Assembly: GCA_029239415.1 (NCBI GenBank)
Contig: JAQZAY010000043.1
Coordinates: 1-17,938, forward strand
Source: Pseudomonas sp.
Lineage (GTDB): Bacteria; Pseudomonadota; Gammaproteobacteria; Pseudomonadales; Pseudomonadaceae
Direction: 5' to 3'
Length of the DNA: 17,938 bases
In this document: one piece after another, positions 1 to 8,692 of the stretch
Position numbering within the stretch: position 1 is the stretch's first letter
Layout of the letters: the number at the start of each line of letters is the position of its first letter
Made by a program: the position numbers and the translations under genes
Notes under the pieces: model-generated
Databases searched by the model: none
Told to the model about the DNA's origin: nothing
What the model saw: the letters and a program-made list of their open reading frames with translations, nothing else

Positions 1-320
1 GCGGCCGTGTTGATCGAGACCTTGTCGGCACCGGCGTTGAGCAGGTTGCGGATGTCCTGCACGGTGCGCACGCCACCGCCTACGGTCAGCGGGATGAACA
101 CCTGGCTGGCCATGCGCTCGACGGTATGCAAGGTGGTGTCGCGGCCATCGACACTGGCCGTGATGTCGAGGAAGGTGATCTCGTCGGCACCCTGCTCGTC
201 GTAGCGACGGGCGATTTCCACCGGGTCGCCGGCATCGCGGATGTTCTCGAACTTGACGCCCTTGACCACCCGACCGTTGTCCACGTCCAGGCAAGGGATG
301 ATGCGTTTTGCCAGCGCCAT
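1..320 (-). CDS. hisF: Imidazole glycerol phosphate synthase cyclase subunit, 3'-truncated by window edge
   Basis: HisF is the cyclase half of IGP synthase: with HisH it turns PRFAR plus ammonia into imidazole glycerol phosphate and AICAR in the cytoplasm. Only the first 106 codons are in the window. They start [16 protein letters not shown], the family N-terminus with the catalytic Asp (D12 here), and continue through [17 protein letters not shown] and the phosphate-binding [11 protein letters not shown] strand of the TIM barrel. The family length is about 256 residues, so about 60% lies beyond base 1. The ATG at 320 follows a GGACT Shine-Dalgarno-like stretch and is only 10 bp after the hisA stop, so the two are co-transcribed and probably coupled. 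No defect is seen in the visible part. Confidence 0.97.
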   Translation of the reverse strand, partial: MALAKRIIPCLDVDNGRVVKGVKFENIRDAGDPVEIARRYDEQGADEITFLDITASVDGRDTTLHTVERMASQVFIPLTVGGGVRTVQDIRNLLNAGADKVSINTA

Positions 321-330
321 GCGGGAGTCC

Positions 331-1068
331 TCAGCCTTTGTAGGTATCGCAGAAGGCCTGGGCCTCGGCGACGTCCAGGGTGCCTTCGTAGATGGCCCGG
401 CCGGTGATGGCGCCGACGATGCCAGGCGCCTTGGCGTCCAGCAAGGCCTTGATGTCACCCAGGTTGTGGATGCCGCCGGAGGCGATCACCGGAATACGGG
501 TGGCCTCGGCCAGGGCCTTGGTGAAGGGCACGTTGCAGCCCTGCATCATGCCGTCCTTGGCGATGTCGGTATAGACGATCGCCGAGACGCCATCGGCCTC
601 GAAGCGCTTGGCCAGGTCGATCACCTGCACGCTGCTGACTTCGGCCCAGCCATCGGTGGCGACGAACCCGTCCTTGGCATCCAGGCCGACGATGACCTTG
701 CTCGGGAAGGCGCGGCAGGCCTCGGCCACGAACTCGGGCTCCTTGACGGCCTTGGTGCCGATGATCACGTAGCTGACGCCAGCCTTGACGTAGTGCTCGA
801 TGGTCTCGAGCGAGCGGATACCGCCACCGATCTGGATCGGCAGGGTGGGATAGCGCTTGGCGATGGCGGTGACCACTTCGCCATTGACCGGCTGGCCTTC
901 GAAGGCGCCGTTGAGGTCGACCAGGTGCAGGCGGCGGCAGCCACCCTCGACCCACTTGGCGGCCATGCTCACCGGGTCATCGGAAAATACCGTCGAGTCT
1001 TCCATGCGGCCCTGGCGCAGGCGTACGCAGGCACCATCCTTGAGATCGATAGCGGGGATAATCAGCAT
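331..1068 (-). CDS. hisA: Phosphoribosylformimino-5-aminoimidazole carboxamide ribotide isomerase
   Basis: HisA is the BBM II isomerase that opens the ribose of ProFAR to give PRFAR, the substrate of HisF/HisH. The 245-residue protein has the normal length of the family. It opens [12 protein letters not shown] with the catalytic Asp8, has the second catalytic Asp130 in [10 protein letters not shown], the phosphate-binding [10 protein letters not shown] (79-88) and the second phosphate loop around ASGGIHN (196-202), all expected of the half-barrel-duplicated TIM fold. It lies 10 bp upstream of hisF. Unlike the other junctions in this cluster it is separated from its upstream neighbour (DUF2164) by about 100 bp of repeated sequence, so it may be partly uncoupled from the upstream genes. 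Confidence 0.98.
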   Translation of the reverse strand: MLIIPAIDLKDGACVRLRQGRMEDSTVFSDDPVSMAAKWVEGGCRRLHLVDLNGAFEGQPVNGEVVTAIAKRYPTLPIQIGGGIRSLETIEHYVKAGVSYVIIGTKAVKEPEFVAEACRAFPSKVIVGLDAKDGFVATDGWAEVSSVQVIDLAKRFEADGVSAIVYTDIAKDGMMQGCNVPFTKALAEATRIPVIASGGIHNLGDIKALLDAKAPGIVGAITGRAIYEGTLDVAEAQAFCDTYKG

Positions 1069-1082
1069 GCTCTTTCCTTCGT

Positions 1083-1167
1083 CAATTCAAGCGGCAAGTT
1101 GCAAGCGGCAAGCTATGCGCGGTGGTCGTTCGATAGGCGATCAGGTTTGACTTGCAGCGTGCAGCTT
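1083..1167. repeat. Degenerate AAGCGGCAAG-type repeat cluster inside the his operon
   Basis: The gap between the DUF2164 gene and hisA holds AAGCGGCAAG twice in direct orientation (1089-1098 and 1103-1112, 14-bp period). Towards the other end the related sequence CTTGCAGCGTGCAGC occurs in the opposite sense, so the gap is bracketed by an imperfect inverted repeat; 11 of 14 positions match by eye. This type of CAAGC(T/G)GCAAG repetition is, from memory, common in Pseudomonas intergenic regions. A transcript would fold here, which could act on mRNA processing or stability between the two halves of the operon. Function is inference. Confidence 0.55.
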
Positions 1168-1428
1168 TCAGCCTTTTTCCAACGCCCACAGGTCGCTTTC
1201 GATGCTCTCGAACCGCTCCTTGAGGTGCAGCTGAACATCGGCGATCGCCCTGTTGTAGTAATGCGGTGCAATGTCCTTGCTGAACACATCGAGCACTTCG
1301 GCCACCTCGAAGGAGCCCAGTTGCAGCTCGAAGCGGTCTTCGAGAAACCGCTTCAAGGTATCGAGCGCCTCGCGCTCCTGCTCGGGGGTCAGCGTGATGA
1401 CTGGAGCCTTGGTCTTCGACCGGCTCAT
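1168..1428 (-). CDS. DUF2164 family protein within the his operon
   Basis: An 86-residue soluble, mostly helical protein of unknown function. The family core is visible: LGSFEVAEVLDVF (37-49) followed by IAPHYYNRAIADVQ (53-66), the acidic/aromatic pattern of DUF2164 proteins. No signal peptide, membrane segment or Cys pair is present. The ATG at 1428 overlaps the hisH stop by one base (TGATG), so translation is very likely coupled to hisH. I remember the same gene lying between hisH and hisA in other pseudomonads, which suggests a conserved accessory role near HisH/HisA/HisF, but nothing in the sequence shows an enzymatic function. No regulator features (HTH) are seen. An upstream in-frame extension exists inside hisH and is rejected because of the TGATG junction. 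Confidence 0.88.
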   Translation of the reverse strand: MSRSKTKAPVITLTPEQEREALDTLKRFLEDRFELQLGSFEVAEVLDVFSKDIAPHYYNRAIADVQLHLKERFESIESDLWALEKG

Positions 1429-2066
1429 CACCAGCGCCCGTCCCAGGCGATGAAGTTCTGCAGCAGCTGCAGGCCGTGGGTATGGCTCTTCTCGGGGTGG
1501 AACTGCACGGCGAAACGCGAGCCCTCGGCCAACGCCGCGGCGAAGTCGACGCCATAGTGACCGCGCCCGACCACCTGGCCCGGCTTGCCGGCATTGATGT
1601 AGTAGCTGTGCACGAAGTAGAAACGCGCGCGGTCGGGGATGTCGTGCCACAGCGGGTGGTCGACGGCGCGGGCGACTTCGTTCCAGCCCATGTGAGGCAC
1701 CTTGAGGTGCTCGCCGTCTTCGCTGAGATCCTTGCCGAAGAACTTCACCTGGCCGGGAAACAGCCCGATGCAATCGACACCGTCGTTTTCCTCGCTGTGG
1801 TCCAGCAGCGCCTGCATGCCTACGCAGATGCCGAGGAACGGACGGTCCTGGCTGACCTCGCGCACCAGGCTGTCGAAGCCCAGGCGGCGGATTTCGGCCA
1901 TGCAGTCGCGGATCGCGCCGACCCCGGGAAACACCACGCGGTCAGCCTCGCGGATGACCGCGGCGTCGCTGGTCACCAGCACCTTGCCGGCGCCCACGTG
2001 CTCGAGGGCCTTGGCGACCGAGTGCAGGTTGCCCATGCCATAGTCGATGACGGCTACTGTCTGCAT
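1428..2066 (-). CDS. hisH: Imidazole glycerol phosphate synthase glutamine amidotransferase subunit
   Basis: HisH hydrolyses glutamine and channels ammonia into HisF. The 212-residue class-I amidotransferase shows the complete triad: the nucleophile Cys81 in FLGICVGMQ, and His190 and Glu192 in FHPEKS. The N-terminus ([14 protein letters not shown]) and the oxyanion-strand region FPGVG (46-50) are typical. The start at 2066 was chosen because the ATG overlaps the hisB stop as TGATG; the ATG nine bases earlier would begin inside hisB without a reason. It is followed by another one-base TGATG overlap to the DUF2164 gene. HisH and HisF are separated here by two genes, although they form one heterodimer. 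Confidence 0.98.
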   Translation of the reverse strand: MQTVAVIDYGMGNLHSVAKALEHVGAGKVLVTSDAAVIREADRVVFPGVGAIRDCMAEIRRLGFDSLVREVSQDRPFLGICVGMQALLDHSEENDGVDCIGLFPGQVKFFGKDLSEDGEHLKVPHMGWNEVARAVDHPLWHDIPDRARFYFVHSYYINAGKPGQVVGRGHYGVDFAAALAEGSRFAVQFHPEKSHTHGLQLLQNFIAWDGRW

Positions 2067-2659
2067 CAGAGGCAACCCTTGGTGGAGGGCATTTGCCCGG
2101 CCATGCGCTCATCGCGCTCGACGGCCATGCGCAGGGCGCGGCCAAAGGCCTTGAACACAGTCTCGATCTGGTGGTGGGTGTTGTGTCCACGCAGGTTGTC
2201 GATGTGCAGGGTCACCAGGGCGTGGTTGACGAAGCCCTGGAAGAACTCCTGGAACAGGTCGACATCGAAGCCACCGACCGAGGCGCGGGTGTAGGGCACG
2301 TGCATCTGCAGGCCGGGACGGCCGGAGAAGTCGATGACCACGCGCGACAGCGCCTCGTCCAGCGGCACGTAGGCGTGGCCATAGCGGAAGATGCCCTTCT
2401 TGTCGCCGATGGCCTGGGCGAACGCCTGGCCAAGGGTGATACCCACGTCTTCCACGGTATGGTGATCGTCGATGTGCAGGTCGCCCTTGCACTCGATGTC
2501 CAGGTCGATCAGCCCGTGCCGGGCGATCTGGTCGAGCATGTGTTCGAGAAAAGGCACGCCGATATCGAATCGGGCCTTGCCAGTGCCATCCAGGTTGATC
2601 GAGGCCTTGACCTGGGTCTCCAGGGTATTGCGCTCGACGGAAGCCTTACGTTCGACCAT
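2066..2659 (-). CDS. hisB: Imidazoleglycerol-phosphate dehydratase (monofunctional)
   Basis: HisB removes water from imidazole glycerol phosphate to give imidazole acetol phosphate. The 197-residue protein has the two metal-binding repeats of the family: [13 protein letters not shown] (37-49) with DDHHTVED (64-71), and FSGRPG (111-116) with the second HNTHHQIE cluster (159-166). This is the stand-alone bacterial form, not the phosphatase-dehydratase fusion of E. coli. The ATG at 2659 has GCGGAG upstream; longer in-frame extensions run through the promoter and have no support. It is the first gene of the cluster: hisB TGA overlaps hisH ATG by one base, and a TATAAT box lies about 40 bp upstream of the start. 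Confidence 0.98.
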   Translation of the reverse strand: MVERKASVERNTLETQVKASINLDGTGKARFDIGVPFLEHMLDQIARHGLIDLDIECKGDLHIDDHHTVEDVGITLGQAFAQAIGDKKGIFRYGHAYVPLDEALSRVVIDFSGRPGLQMHVPYTRASVGGFDVDLFQEFFQGFVNHALVTLHIDNLRGHNTHHQIETVFKAFGRALRMAVERDERMAGQMPSTKGCL

Positions 2660-2695
2660 CACCAGCTCCGCAAAATCATTGGGCGAAAGGGCATC

Positions 2696-2725
2696 ATTAT
2701 AGGCCCAGAACCGCCCGGCTTGAAA
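2696..2725 (-). promoter_or_regulatory. Probable sigma-70 promoter of the hisB operon
   Basis: Reading the minus strand, a perfect TATAAT (2701-2696) stands 37 bp before the hisB ATG. The matching -35 position is weak: TTTCAA at an 18-bp spacer or TTCAAG at 17 bp, each sharing three bases with TTGACA. No leader peptide rich in His codons and no attenuator is seen between this box and hisB, so classical His attenuation is not supported. Confidence 0.5.
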
Positions 2726-2807
2726 CGCGGATGACATATGGCAGGGAGAAATGTCGCTGGCGGGACATTGCGGTCCCGAATTTCGGAATATTTGCTGTGC
2801 CCGGAGC

Positions 2808-2834
2808 GGCGGCGCCTGAAGAAAAGGCGCCGCC
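2808..2834 (-). other. Strong GC hairpin just after the MFS gene
   Basis: GGCGGCGCC (2808-2816) and GGCGCCGCC (2826-2834) form a perfect 9-bp stem with a 9-nt loop, starting 9 bp past the stop of the MFS gene. There is no run of T on either side, so it is not a classical intrinsic terminator. It may mark a 3' end protected from exonucleases or a Rho-type end. A second, smaller inverted repeat, CGGGAC/GTCCCG at 2761-2778, lies further downstream. Confidence 0.5.
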
Positions 2835-2843
2835 ACCCTCACA

Positions 2844-4502
2844 TCACTGGAACAGCACCGCCGTCTTCTGCAGCGTCGCCCAGATTCCCCACGCCAGCGG
2901 AATGCCCACCGCCAGCCAGGCCGCGACCGCCAGCGGCACGCTGCCCGGCGCCGCCTGCCATGCCAGCGACTGGCTGCCATCGGCGCCCTTGTCGTGGCTC
3001 AGGGCGCGTTCGGCGGCAAGCTCTGCATCGGTCATGAAGTACTTGTCGGCCACCGGGCGCACCAGGGCGTTGCAGATGAAGCCCAGCACCAGCAGGCCGG
3101 CCAGGATGTACAGCGTGATGTCGTAGGCGGCCGCCCGCTCCACGCCCAGCGCCAGCTGGTACTCGCGAAGGTAGGTGATCAGCACCGGGCCAAGCACGCC
3201 AGCGGCGGCCCAGGCGGTCAACAGGCGGCCATGGATCGCGCCGACCATCTGCGTGCCGAACAGGTCGGCCAGGTAGGCCGGGACCGTGGAGAAACCACCA
3301 CCGTACATCGACAGGATGATGCAGAACGCCGCGACGAACAGCGCCACGTTGCCCAGGTGGCCCATGTTCGGCACCAGCGAATACAGCGCCACGCCCAGGG
3401 CGAAGAAGGCGAAGTAGGTGTTCTTGCGACCGATATAGTCGGAGAACGACGCCCAGAAGAAGCGCCCGCCGATATTGAACAGGCTAAGAAGTCCGGTGAA
3501 GCCCGCGGCGATCGCGGCGATCTGCCCGAGCTGCGTGGCGTCGAGCTCGCTGAAGGTAAGCTCGTTGCCCAGCAGCTTGCCGGCGAACACTTCCTGCAGC
3601 AGCGGCGAGGCCATGCCCAGGATGCCGATACCGGCCGAGACGTTGAGGCATAGCACCAGCCAGATCAGCGCGAACTGCGGGGTTTTCCACGCCACGCTCA
3701 CATGCACGTGGCGGTGGGTGATCATGGTGTTGGCCTTTTTCACCGCAGGCGTCCAGCCCTTGGGCGTCCAGCCGGTCGGCGGCACGCGGTAGGCCAGGGC
3801 ACCGCCGGTCATGAACACGAAGTAGATCAGCGCCATCACCACGAAGCTCTGCCAGACGCCGACTTCAGCGGCGCTCGAGAAGTGCCCCATCAGCGCCGTC
3901 GCCAGCGGTGCGCCGACCATGGCGCCGCCACCGAAGCCCATGATCGCCATGCCGGTGGCCATGCCACGCTTGTCCGGGAACCACTTGATCAGCGTCGAGA
4001 CCGGCGAGATATAGCCCAGCCCCAGGCCGATCCCCCCGATCACGCCCGAGCCCAGCCACATAAGCCACAGCTGGTGGGTATGGACCCCCAACGCCGAGAT
4101 CAGCAGGCCACCGCACCAGCACAGCGCCGATACCAGGCCCGCCTTGCGAGGGCCGGCGTGCTCCAGCCAGCCGCCAAGCACCGCGGCCGAGCAGCCGAGG
4201 AAGACGAAGAACAGCGTGTAGATCCAGCTCAGCATGGAAATCTGCCAGTCGCAGTCAGCGCTGAACAGGCGAGCGATGAAGCCCATGTCTGGCGCACAGG
4301 CGACCGGCGAGGTGATACCGATGGCCTGGGACAGCGGCAACCAGAACACCGAGAACCCGTAGGCCATGCCGATGCACAAGTGGATGGCCAGGGCTGCCGG
4401 CGGTACCAGCCAGCGGTTGAAGCCCGGCCGGGCGATGATGCGCTCCTTCGACAGGAAGCCAGGCGCTGTCGCGACGGCCTCCGTCGTGATACTGCTGTTC
4501 AT
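2844..4502 (-). CDS. OFA-type MFS transporter (oxalate/formate antiporter family)
   Basis: A 552-residue inner-membrane transporter of the major facilitator superfamily. Recognisable parts: a first membrane helix with [18 protein letters not shown] (45-62), the motif [17 protein letters not shown] (175-191) typical of OFA members, the central cytoplasmic loop, and in the second half [17 protein letters not shown], the MFS motif-A equivalent. A 26-residue loop with two Cys (CAPDMGF...SADCDW, about 69-84) separates helix 1 from helix 2, and an extra hydrophobic segment follows the C-terminal cytoplasmic stretch. OFA members carry oxalate/formate, pyruvate or other small carboxylates; the substrate is not shown here. 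The ATG at 4502 is preceded by AAGGAAAA; the 35-residue upstream extension is not membrane-protein-like. Monocistronic by spacing; divergent from asmA. Confidence 0.9.
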   Translation of the reverse strand: MNSSITTEAVATAPGFLSKERIIARPGFNRWLVPPAALAIHLCIGMAYGFSVFWLPLSQAIGITSPVACAPDMGFIARLFSADCDWQISMLSWIYTLFFVFLGCSAAVLGGWLEHAGPRKAGLVSALCWCGGLLISALGVHTHQLWLMWLGSGVIGGIGLGLGYISPVSTLIKWFPDKRGMATGMAIMGFGGGAMVGAPLATALMGHFSSAAEVGVWQSFVVMALIYFVFMTGGALAYRVPPTGWTPKGWTPAVKKANTMITHRHVHVSVAWKTPQFALIWLVLCLNVSAGIGILGMASPLLQEVFAGKLLGNELTFSELDATQLGQIAAIAAGFTGLLSLFNIGGRFFWASFSDYIGRKNTYFAFFALGVALYSLVPNMGHLGNVALFVAAFCIILSMYGGGFSTVPAYLADLFGTQMVGAIHGRLLTAWAAAGVLGPVLITYLREYQLALGVERAAAYDITLYILAGLLVLGFICNALVRPVADKYFMTDAELAAERALSHDKGADGSQSLAWQAAPGSVPLAVAAWLAVGIPLAWGIWATLQKTAVLFQ

Positions 4503-4811
4503 TCGGATTTTCCTTCGTAGGTGTTGGCGTAGCTGTGGATTCGATGCCCGGCTCTTCTGGGTGCACACAGGCTGAAACCCGGCCGTTCTCGGCAAACTCC
4601 GCGACAATAGGCCGCAGCCGCTTCAAAAGCGGCGCAAGATTAGCACTTGGCGGTGCCAATGGAAGCATTCTGACACTGTTGTTTTTTCATCAACTGTCCC
4701 AGGGTATTTACCGCGGGTTGTAACCAAAGCGCCGGCCGGGTACTCAGCGAGCAACCGCGCGGCGCTATACTCTGCCGCTGAATTTTTGAATCGGACTACA
4801 AGGACTCGCCC
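4503..4811. other. Divergent intergenic region between the MFS gene and asmA
   Basis: 309 bp without a gene. It contains two tight inverted repeats: GCCGCTT/AAGCGGC with a 3-bp centre (4617-4633) and TTGGC/GCCAA with a 3-bp centre (4647-4659). Both lie in the 5' region of the MFS gene and could be operator-like. On the plus strand TATACT (4766-4771) is a possible -10 for asmA, without a clear -35. The asmA ribosome binding site AAGGA is at 4800-4804. No promoter here reaches a level I would call firmly. Confidence 0.45.
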
Positions 4812-7061
4812 ATGAAAGCGTTCGGCAAAATCCTGGGGCTAGGGCTTCTCGGGTTGTTGCTGATCATCGTGGCTCTGGGCTTCGCCCTGACCCACCTTTT
4901 CGATCCCAACGACTACAAAGACGAAATCCGCCAGCTGGCGCGCGACAAGGCACATGTGGAGCTGACCCTCAACGGGGATATCGGCTGGAGCCTGTTCCCC
5001 TGGCTGGGCCTGGAACTGCACGAAGCCAGCATCGCCACCCTGAACAATCCACAGGCGCCTTTCGCCGACCTGCAGATGCTGGGCTTGTCGGTGCGCGTTC
5101 TGCCGTTGCTGCGCCGTGAAGTGCAGATGAGCGATGTGCGCGTCGAAGGGCTGAACCTGGTCCTGCTGCGCGACGAAAACGGGCACGGCAACTGGGAAGA
5201 CATCGGCAAGCCATTGCCGGCCCGGAATGCCGATGGCACCCCGGTGGCGCCCCAGGCCAGCACTTCGCCTGACCAGGCCCCGCAAGAGCCTGCCAGCGAG
5301 CGTTCGGTCAAGCTGGACATCGACAGCCTGACCGTCAACAACGCCCGTGTGCAGTACACCGACGCCAAGACCGGGCAGAGCCTGGTCGCCGAGAGCATCC
5401 AGCTCAGCAGCGGCGCCGTGCATGAAGGCAGCAACATCCCGCTGAAGATGACCGCCTTCTTCACTGCCGGCCAGCCAAGCATGCGTGCGCGCACCGAGCT
5501 CAACGGCCAGCTGCGCTTCGACCGCAAGCTCAAGCGCTACAACTTCGAGGACATGCGACTGACCGGCGAGGCCTCGGGCGAGCCGCTGGCGGGCAAGACC
5601 ATGACCTTCGCCGCCCAGGGCCAGTTGCTGGTCGACCTGGCGGCCAATGTCGCCGAATGGAACGGCCTGAAGATTTCCGCCAACCAGCTGCGCGCGCTCG
5701 GCGAGCTGAACCTGCGTGACCTCGACAAGGCGCCGCAGCTCAGCGGCGGCCTGTCGATCGCCCAGCTCGACCTGCGCAGCTTCCTCGACAGCATAGGCCA
5801 CCCGCTGCCCGCCACTGCCGACCCTGCCGCGCTGGGCAAGGTCGAGCTGGTCAGCCGCCTGCAGGGCACCCGCAACAGCCTCGCGCTCGAAGACCTCGCG
5901 GTGAAGATCGACGACAGCACCTTCAGTGGTCGCATCGCCATCGAAGACTTCGCCAGGCAAGCCTTGCGTATCCAGCTCAAGGGCGACACATTCGACGCCG
6001 ATCGCTACCTGCTGGCCAAGAGTGAGCAAGCCAAGGGCGCCACGGCCGCACGCCAGGCCGAGGTCAAGCAGCAGGAGGCCAGCGCCGTCGCTGAGCCAAG
6101 CAGCACCCCGCTGCCGACTGCCCCGACCCAGGTCGCCTGGAGCAGCGACAAGCTGCTGCCGGTCGACCGCCTGCGCCAGCTCGACCTGCAGGCCGATGTG
6201 AGCTTTGGCGCGCTGACCCTGACCAAGCTGCCGATCACCATCGCCAACCTCAAGGCCCAGGGCAAGGACGGGATGATCACCCTCGAGACCCTGCGCGGCG
6301 GCCTCTACAACGGCACCTTCGAGGCCCGCGGCAACCTGGATGTTCGCCCTGCGGTGCCACAGGTCGGCGTTACCATGGCGATCACTCGCGTGCCGGTCGA
6401 GCAGTTCATCAAGACCGACGACGCCACCCAGGCCCCGCCGGTCAAGGGCCTGCTGACCCTGACCAGCGCGCTGACCGCCACCGGCAACAGCCAGAAAGAG
6501 CTGATCGACACCCTCAACGGCAACGCCAGCTTCACCATCAACAATGGCGTACTGGTCAATGCCAACCTCGAACAACAGTTGTGCCAGGCCATCGCCATGC
6601 TCAACCGCAAGCAGCTCAGCGGCGAACCGCGCGGCAAGGACACTCCTTTCCAGGAGCTCAAGGGCAGCCTGGTGATCCGCAACGGCGTGGCCAGCAACCC
6701 CGATCTCAAGGCGCGCATCCCAGGGCTTGCGGTCAACGGCAACGGCGACCTGGACCTGCGCGTGCTGGGCATGGACTACCGCATCGGCGTGACCGTCGAG
6801 GGCGACCAGCGTGCCATGCCGGACCCCGCCTGTCAGGTCAACGAGCGCTACGTCGGCGTGGAGCTGCCGCTGCGCTGCCGTGGTCCGCTGGAACTGGGCG
6901 CCAAGGCCTGTCGCCTGGACCAGGATGGCCTGGGCAAGGTTGCCGCCCAGGTGGCCGGCAACCGCATCAACGAGAAACTCAACGAGAAGATCGACGAAAA
7001 GCTCGGTGACAAGGTCAGTCCCGAGCTCAAGGACGCGCTCAAGGGGTTGTTCAAGCGATGA
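4812..7061 (+). CDS. AsmA family inner-membrane-anchored protein
   Basis: A 749-residue AsmA-like protein. It starts with a signal anchor (hydrophobic residues about 7-29) followed by [10 protein letters not shown] (31-40) and [15 protein letters not shown] (55-69), the hallmark N-terminus of AsmA proteins; the rest is periplasmic and consists of repeating beta segments. The C-terminal AsmA part contains [12 protein letters not shown] and a highly charged amphipathic tail ([16 protein letters not shown]). AsmA-clan proteins share a bridge-like fold with lipid-transfer proteins of the envelope and influence outer-membrane lipid homeostasis; the exact role of this one is not shown. Start chosen for the AAGGA site at 4800-4804. 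Its stop overlaps the mutY ATG as ATGA, so mutY translation is probably coupled to it. Confidence 0.93.
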   Translation: MKAFGKILGLGLLGLLLIIVALGFALTHLFDPNDYKDEIRQLARDKAHVELTLNGDIGWSLFPWLGLELHEASIATLNNPQAPFADLQMLGLSVRVLPLLRREVQMSDVRVEGLNLVLLRDENGHGNWEDIGKPLPARNADGTPVAPQASTSPDQAPQEPASERSVKLDIDSLTVNNARVQYTDAKTGQSLVAESIQLSSGAVHEGSNIPLKMTAFFTAGQPSMRARTELNGQLRFDRKLKRYNFEDMRLTGEASGEPLAGKTMTFAAQGQLLVDLAANVAEWNGLKISANQLRALGELNLRDLDKAPQLSGGLSIAQLDLRSFLDSIGHPLPATADPAALGKVELVSRLQGTRNSLALEDLAVKIDDSTFSGRIAIEDFARQALRIQLKGDTFDADRYLLAKSEQAKGATAARQAEVKQQEASAVAEPSSTPLPTAPTQVAWSSDKLLPVDRLRQLDLQADVSFGALTLTKLPITIANLKAQGKDGMITLETLRGGLYNGTFEARGNLDVRPAVPQVGVTMAITRVPVEQFIKTDDATQAPPVKGLLTLTSALTATGNSQKELIDTLNGNASFTINNGVLVNANLEQQLCQAIAMLNRKQLSGEPRGKDTPFQELKGSLVIRNGVASNPDLKARIPGLAVNGNGDLDLRVLGMDYRIGVTVEGDQRAMPDPACQVNERYVGVELPLRCRGPLELGAKACRLDQDGLGKVAAQVAGNRINEKLNEKIDEKLGDKVSPELKDALKGLFKR

Positions 7062-8125
7062 GCCCCGAGCAGTTCTCCGGCGCCGTGCTGCAATGGTATG
7101 ACCGGCATGGCCGCCACGACCTGCCCTGGCAACAGGGCATCACCCCGTACCGGGTGTGGGTGTCGGAAATCATGTTGCAGCAGACCCAAGTCAGTACCGT
7201 GCTCAACTATTTCGACCGTTTCATGCAGGCCCTGCCGACCGTGCAGGCGCTGGCCGAGGCGCCTGAAGACGAAGTGCTGCACCTGTGGACGGGCCTGGGC
7301 TACTACACCCGGGCGCGCAACCTGCACAAGGCCGCGAAGATCGTCGTCGAGCAGCATGGCGGTGAGTTTCCGCGCAGCGTCGAGCAGCTCACCGAGCTTC
7401 CCGGCATCGGCCGCTCCACCGCGGGTGCGGTGGCCAGCATCAGCATGGGCATTCGCGCGCCGATCCTCGACGGCAACGTCAAGCGCGTGCTGGCCCGCTA
7501 CACCGCCCAGGAGGGCTACCCTGGCGAACCCAAGGTGGCCAATGCCCTGTGGGCCAACGCCGAGCTGTACACGCCGCTGAGCCGCGTCAACCACTACACC
7601 CAGGCGATGATGGACCTGGGCGCGACCCTTTGCACCCGCAGCAAGCCCAGCTGCCTGCTCTGCCCGCTGCGCAGTGGCTGCCAGGCCCACCTGCTGGGCC
7701 TGGAGACCCGCTACCCGGTGCCCAAGCCGCGCAAGACGCTGCCGCAGAAACGCACGCTCATGCCCTTGCTGGCCAACCACGAAGGCGCCATCCTGCTTTA
7801 CCGGCGGCCGTCGACTGGCCTCTGGGGCGGTTTGTGGAGCCTGCCCGAGCTCGATAGCCTCGACCAGCTCGACGACCTCGCCAGCCAGCACGGCGTGCGC
7901 CTGGCGGGCAGTCATGCCCTGGATAGCCTTACCCACACTTTCAGCCATTTCCAGCTGGCCATCGAGCCCTGGCTCGTGCGCGTCGACCCACTCGGGCAGC
8001 ACGTGGCCGAGCCCGACTGGCTCTGGTATAACCTCGCCACCCCGCCGCGCCTGGGCCTCGCCGCCCCGGTCAAGAAGCTCCTCAAGCGCGCGGCCGACGA
8101 ACTGATTGCAGGAGAGTCCCGATGA
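7058..8125 (+). CDS. mutY: A/G-specific adenine DNA glycosylase
   Basis: MutY removes adenine mispaired with 8-oxoguanine. All key parts are visible in 355 residues: catalytic Glu37 in [14 protein letters not shown], helix-hairpin-helix [13 protein letters not shown] (114-126), catalytic Asp138 in APILDGN, and the [4Fe-4S] ligands Cys192, 199, 202 and 208 with the exact C-x6-C-x2-C-x5-C spacing. The C-terminal NUDIX-like domain that reads 8-oxoG spans about 230-345, with the FSH loop at 295-297. Length is as in E. coli (350). The gene begins in an ATGA overlap with asmA and ends in an ATGA overlap with yggX, so the three form one translational unit. Confidence 0.98.
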   Translation: MSPEQFSGAVLQWYDRHGRHDLPWQQGITPYRVWVSEIMLQQTQVSTVLNYFDRFMQALPTVQALAEAPEDEVLHLWTGLGYYTRARNLHKAAKIVVEQHGGEFPRSVEQLTELPGIGRSTAGAVASISMGIRAPILDGNVKRVLARYTAQEGYPGEPKVANALWANAELYTPLSRVNHYTQAMMDLGATLCTRSKPSCLLCPLRSGCQAHLLGLETRYPVPKPRKTLPQKRTLMPLLANHEGAILLYRRPSTGLWGGLWSLPELDSLDQLDDLASQHGVRLAGSHALDSLTHTFSHFQLAIEPWLVRVDPLGQHVAEPDWLWYNLATPPRLGLAAPVKKLLKRAADELIAGESR

Positions 8126-8394
8126 CCCGCACCGTACTGTGCCGCAAATACAATGAACAGCTGCCTGGCCTGGAGCGCCCGCCCTACCCGGGTGTCAAGG
8201 GCCAGGACATCTTCGAGCATATCTCGCAGAAGGCCTGGGCCGACTGGCAGAAGGAGCAGACCATGCTGATCAACGAGAAGCGCTTGAACATGATGAACGC
8301 CGAGGACCGCAAATTCCTCCAGGGCGAGATGGACAAGTTCTTCTCTGGCCAAGCGTTCGAGAAGGCCGAAGGCTACGTGCCGCCGAGCGAATGA
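8122..8394 (+). CDS. yggX: YggX-type Fe(2+)-trafficking / oxidative damage protection protein
   Basis: A 90-residue protein with the family signature [17 protein letters not shown] (Cys7 is the conserved Cys) and [16 protein letters not shown] (20-35), followed by the conserved [19 protein letters not shown] helix region. YggX proteins protect Fe-S proteins from superoxide and are linked to cytosolic iron handling. It overlaps the mutY stop by four bases (ATGA) and has GGAGAG inside the end of mutY as its binding site. The mutY-yggX pairing is also known in enterobacteria and fits the idea that a [4Fe-4S] enzyme and an iron/oxidative-stress protein are made together. No terminator is visible in the 50 bp after its stop. 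Confidence 0.97.
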   Translation: MTRTVLCRKYNEQLPGLERPPYPGVKGQDIFEHISQKAWADWQKEQTMLINEKRLNMMNAEDRKFLQGEMDKFFSGQAFEKAEGYVPPSE

Positions 8395-8446
8395 CCCGGC
8401 AAAACCGTAACCGACGGAATTAATTTAAGAAATTTTCAAAAAGTCG

Positions 8447-8482
8447 TTGACGCAAACCTGAAAAAGCCTTTTAATGCGCCCC
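8447..8482 (+). promoter_or_regulatory. Promoter of tRNA-Phe
   Basis: TTGACG (8447-8452), a 17-bp spacer, then TTTAAT (8470-8475), followed by a GC-rich discriminator GCGCCCC typical of stable-RNA promoters under stringent control. The transcript would start a few bases before the mature tRNA at 8486. The AT-rich stretch upstream (AATTAATTTAAGAAATTTT, 8418-8436) could serve as an UP element. Confidence 0.8.
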
Positions 8483-8485
8483 GTT

Positions 8486-8561
8486 GCCCAGATAGCTCAG
8501 TCGGTAGAGCAGAGGATTGAAAATCCTCGTGTCGGCGGTTCGACTCCGTCTCTGGGCACCA
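8486..8561 (+). tRNA. tRNA-Phe (anticodon GAA)
   Basis: A 76-nt tRNA with encoded CCA. Acceptor GCCCAGA pairs with TCTGGGC, discriminator A, CCA at 8559-8561. The anticodon stem GAGGA/TCCTC encloses loop TTGAAAA with anticodon GAA at 8519-8521, and the T loop is GGTTCGACTCC. It has its own promoter and terminator and sits between yggX and a small hypothetical gene. Confidence 0.98.
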
Positions 8562-8570
8562 AAACAAATG

Positions 8571-8604
8571 AAACCCCTGAATCGAAAGGTTCAGGGGTTT
8601 TTTG
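8571..8604 (+). terminator. Intrinsic terminator of tRNA-Phe
   Basis: AAACCCCTGAA (8571-8581) pairs perfectly with TTCAGGGGTTT (8590-8600), loop of 8 nt, followed by a T run to 8603. It lies 10 bp after the CCA end of the tRNA. Confidence 0.92.
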
Positions 8605-8692
8605 TTTGCGCTCGGAAAACCCGCCTCCCCTTGGGTTTGCCCGCCAACTGCGATTCAATACGCACCCTTTCCGCCACCCCAGGATCATGCCC

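Noticed and set aside
1089..1112. A mini CRISPR-like direct repeat.
   Set aside because: Only two 10-bp copies with a 4-bp gap, no spacers and no cas genes; it is an intergenic repeat.
241..1557. A 438-codon open frame on the plus strand across hisF/hisA/DUF2164/hisH.
   Set aside because: It runs antisense through four real genes and has repetitive Gly/Asp/Val/Ala composition.
2660..2700. A histidine-attenuator leader peptide before hisB.
   Set aside because: No small frame with His codons and no terminator/antiterminator pair is visible in the short leader.
2808..2834. An intrinsic terminator of the MFS gene.
   Set aside because: The stem is perfect but no T run follows on the minus strand; kept only as a hairpin.
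4647..4665. A possible sigma-54 promoter (TTGGCACC...AGTGC, minus strand) for the MFS gene.
   Set aside because: The spacing between GG and GC is one base too long (11 instead of 10) and the -12 block does not match TTGC.
4839..6575. A 578-codon open frame on the minus strand opposite asmA.
   Set aside because: It lies exactly antisense to a clear AsmA-family gene, is low-complexity Leu/Ala/Gly/Gln/Val-rich, and has no ribosome site or family motif. Long antisense frames are usual in GC-rich genes.
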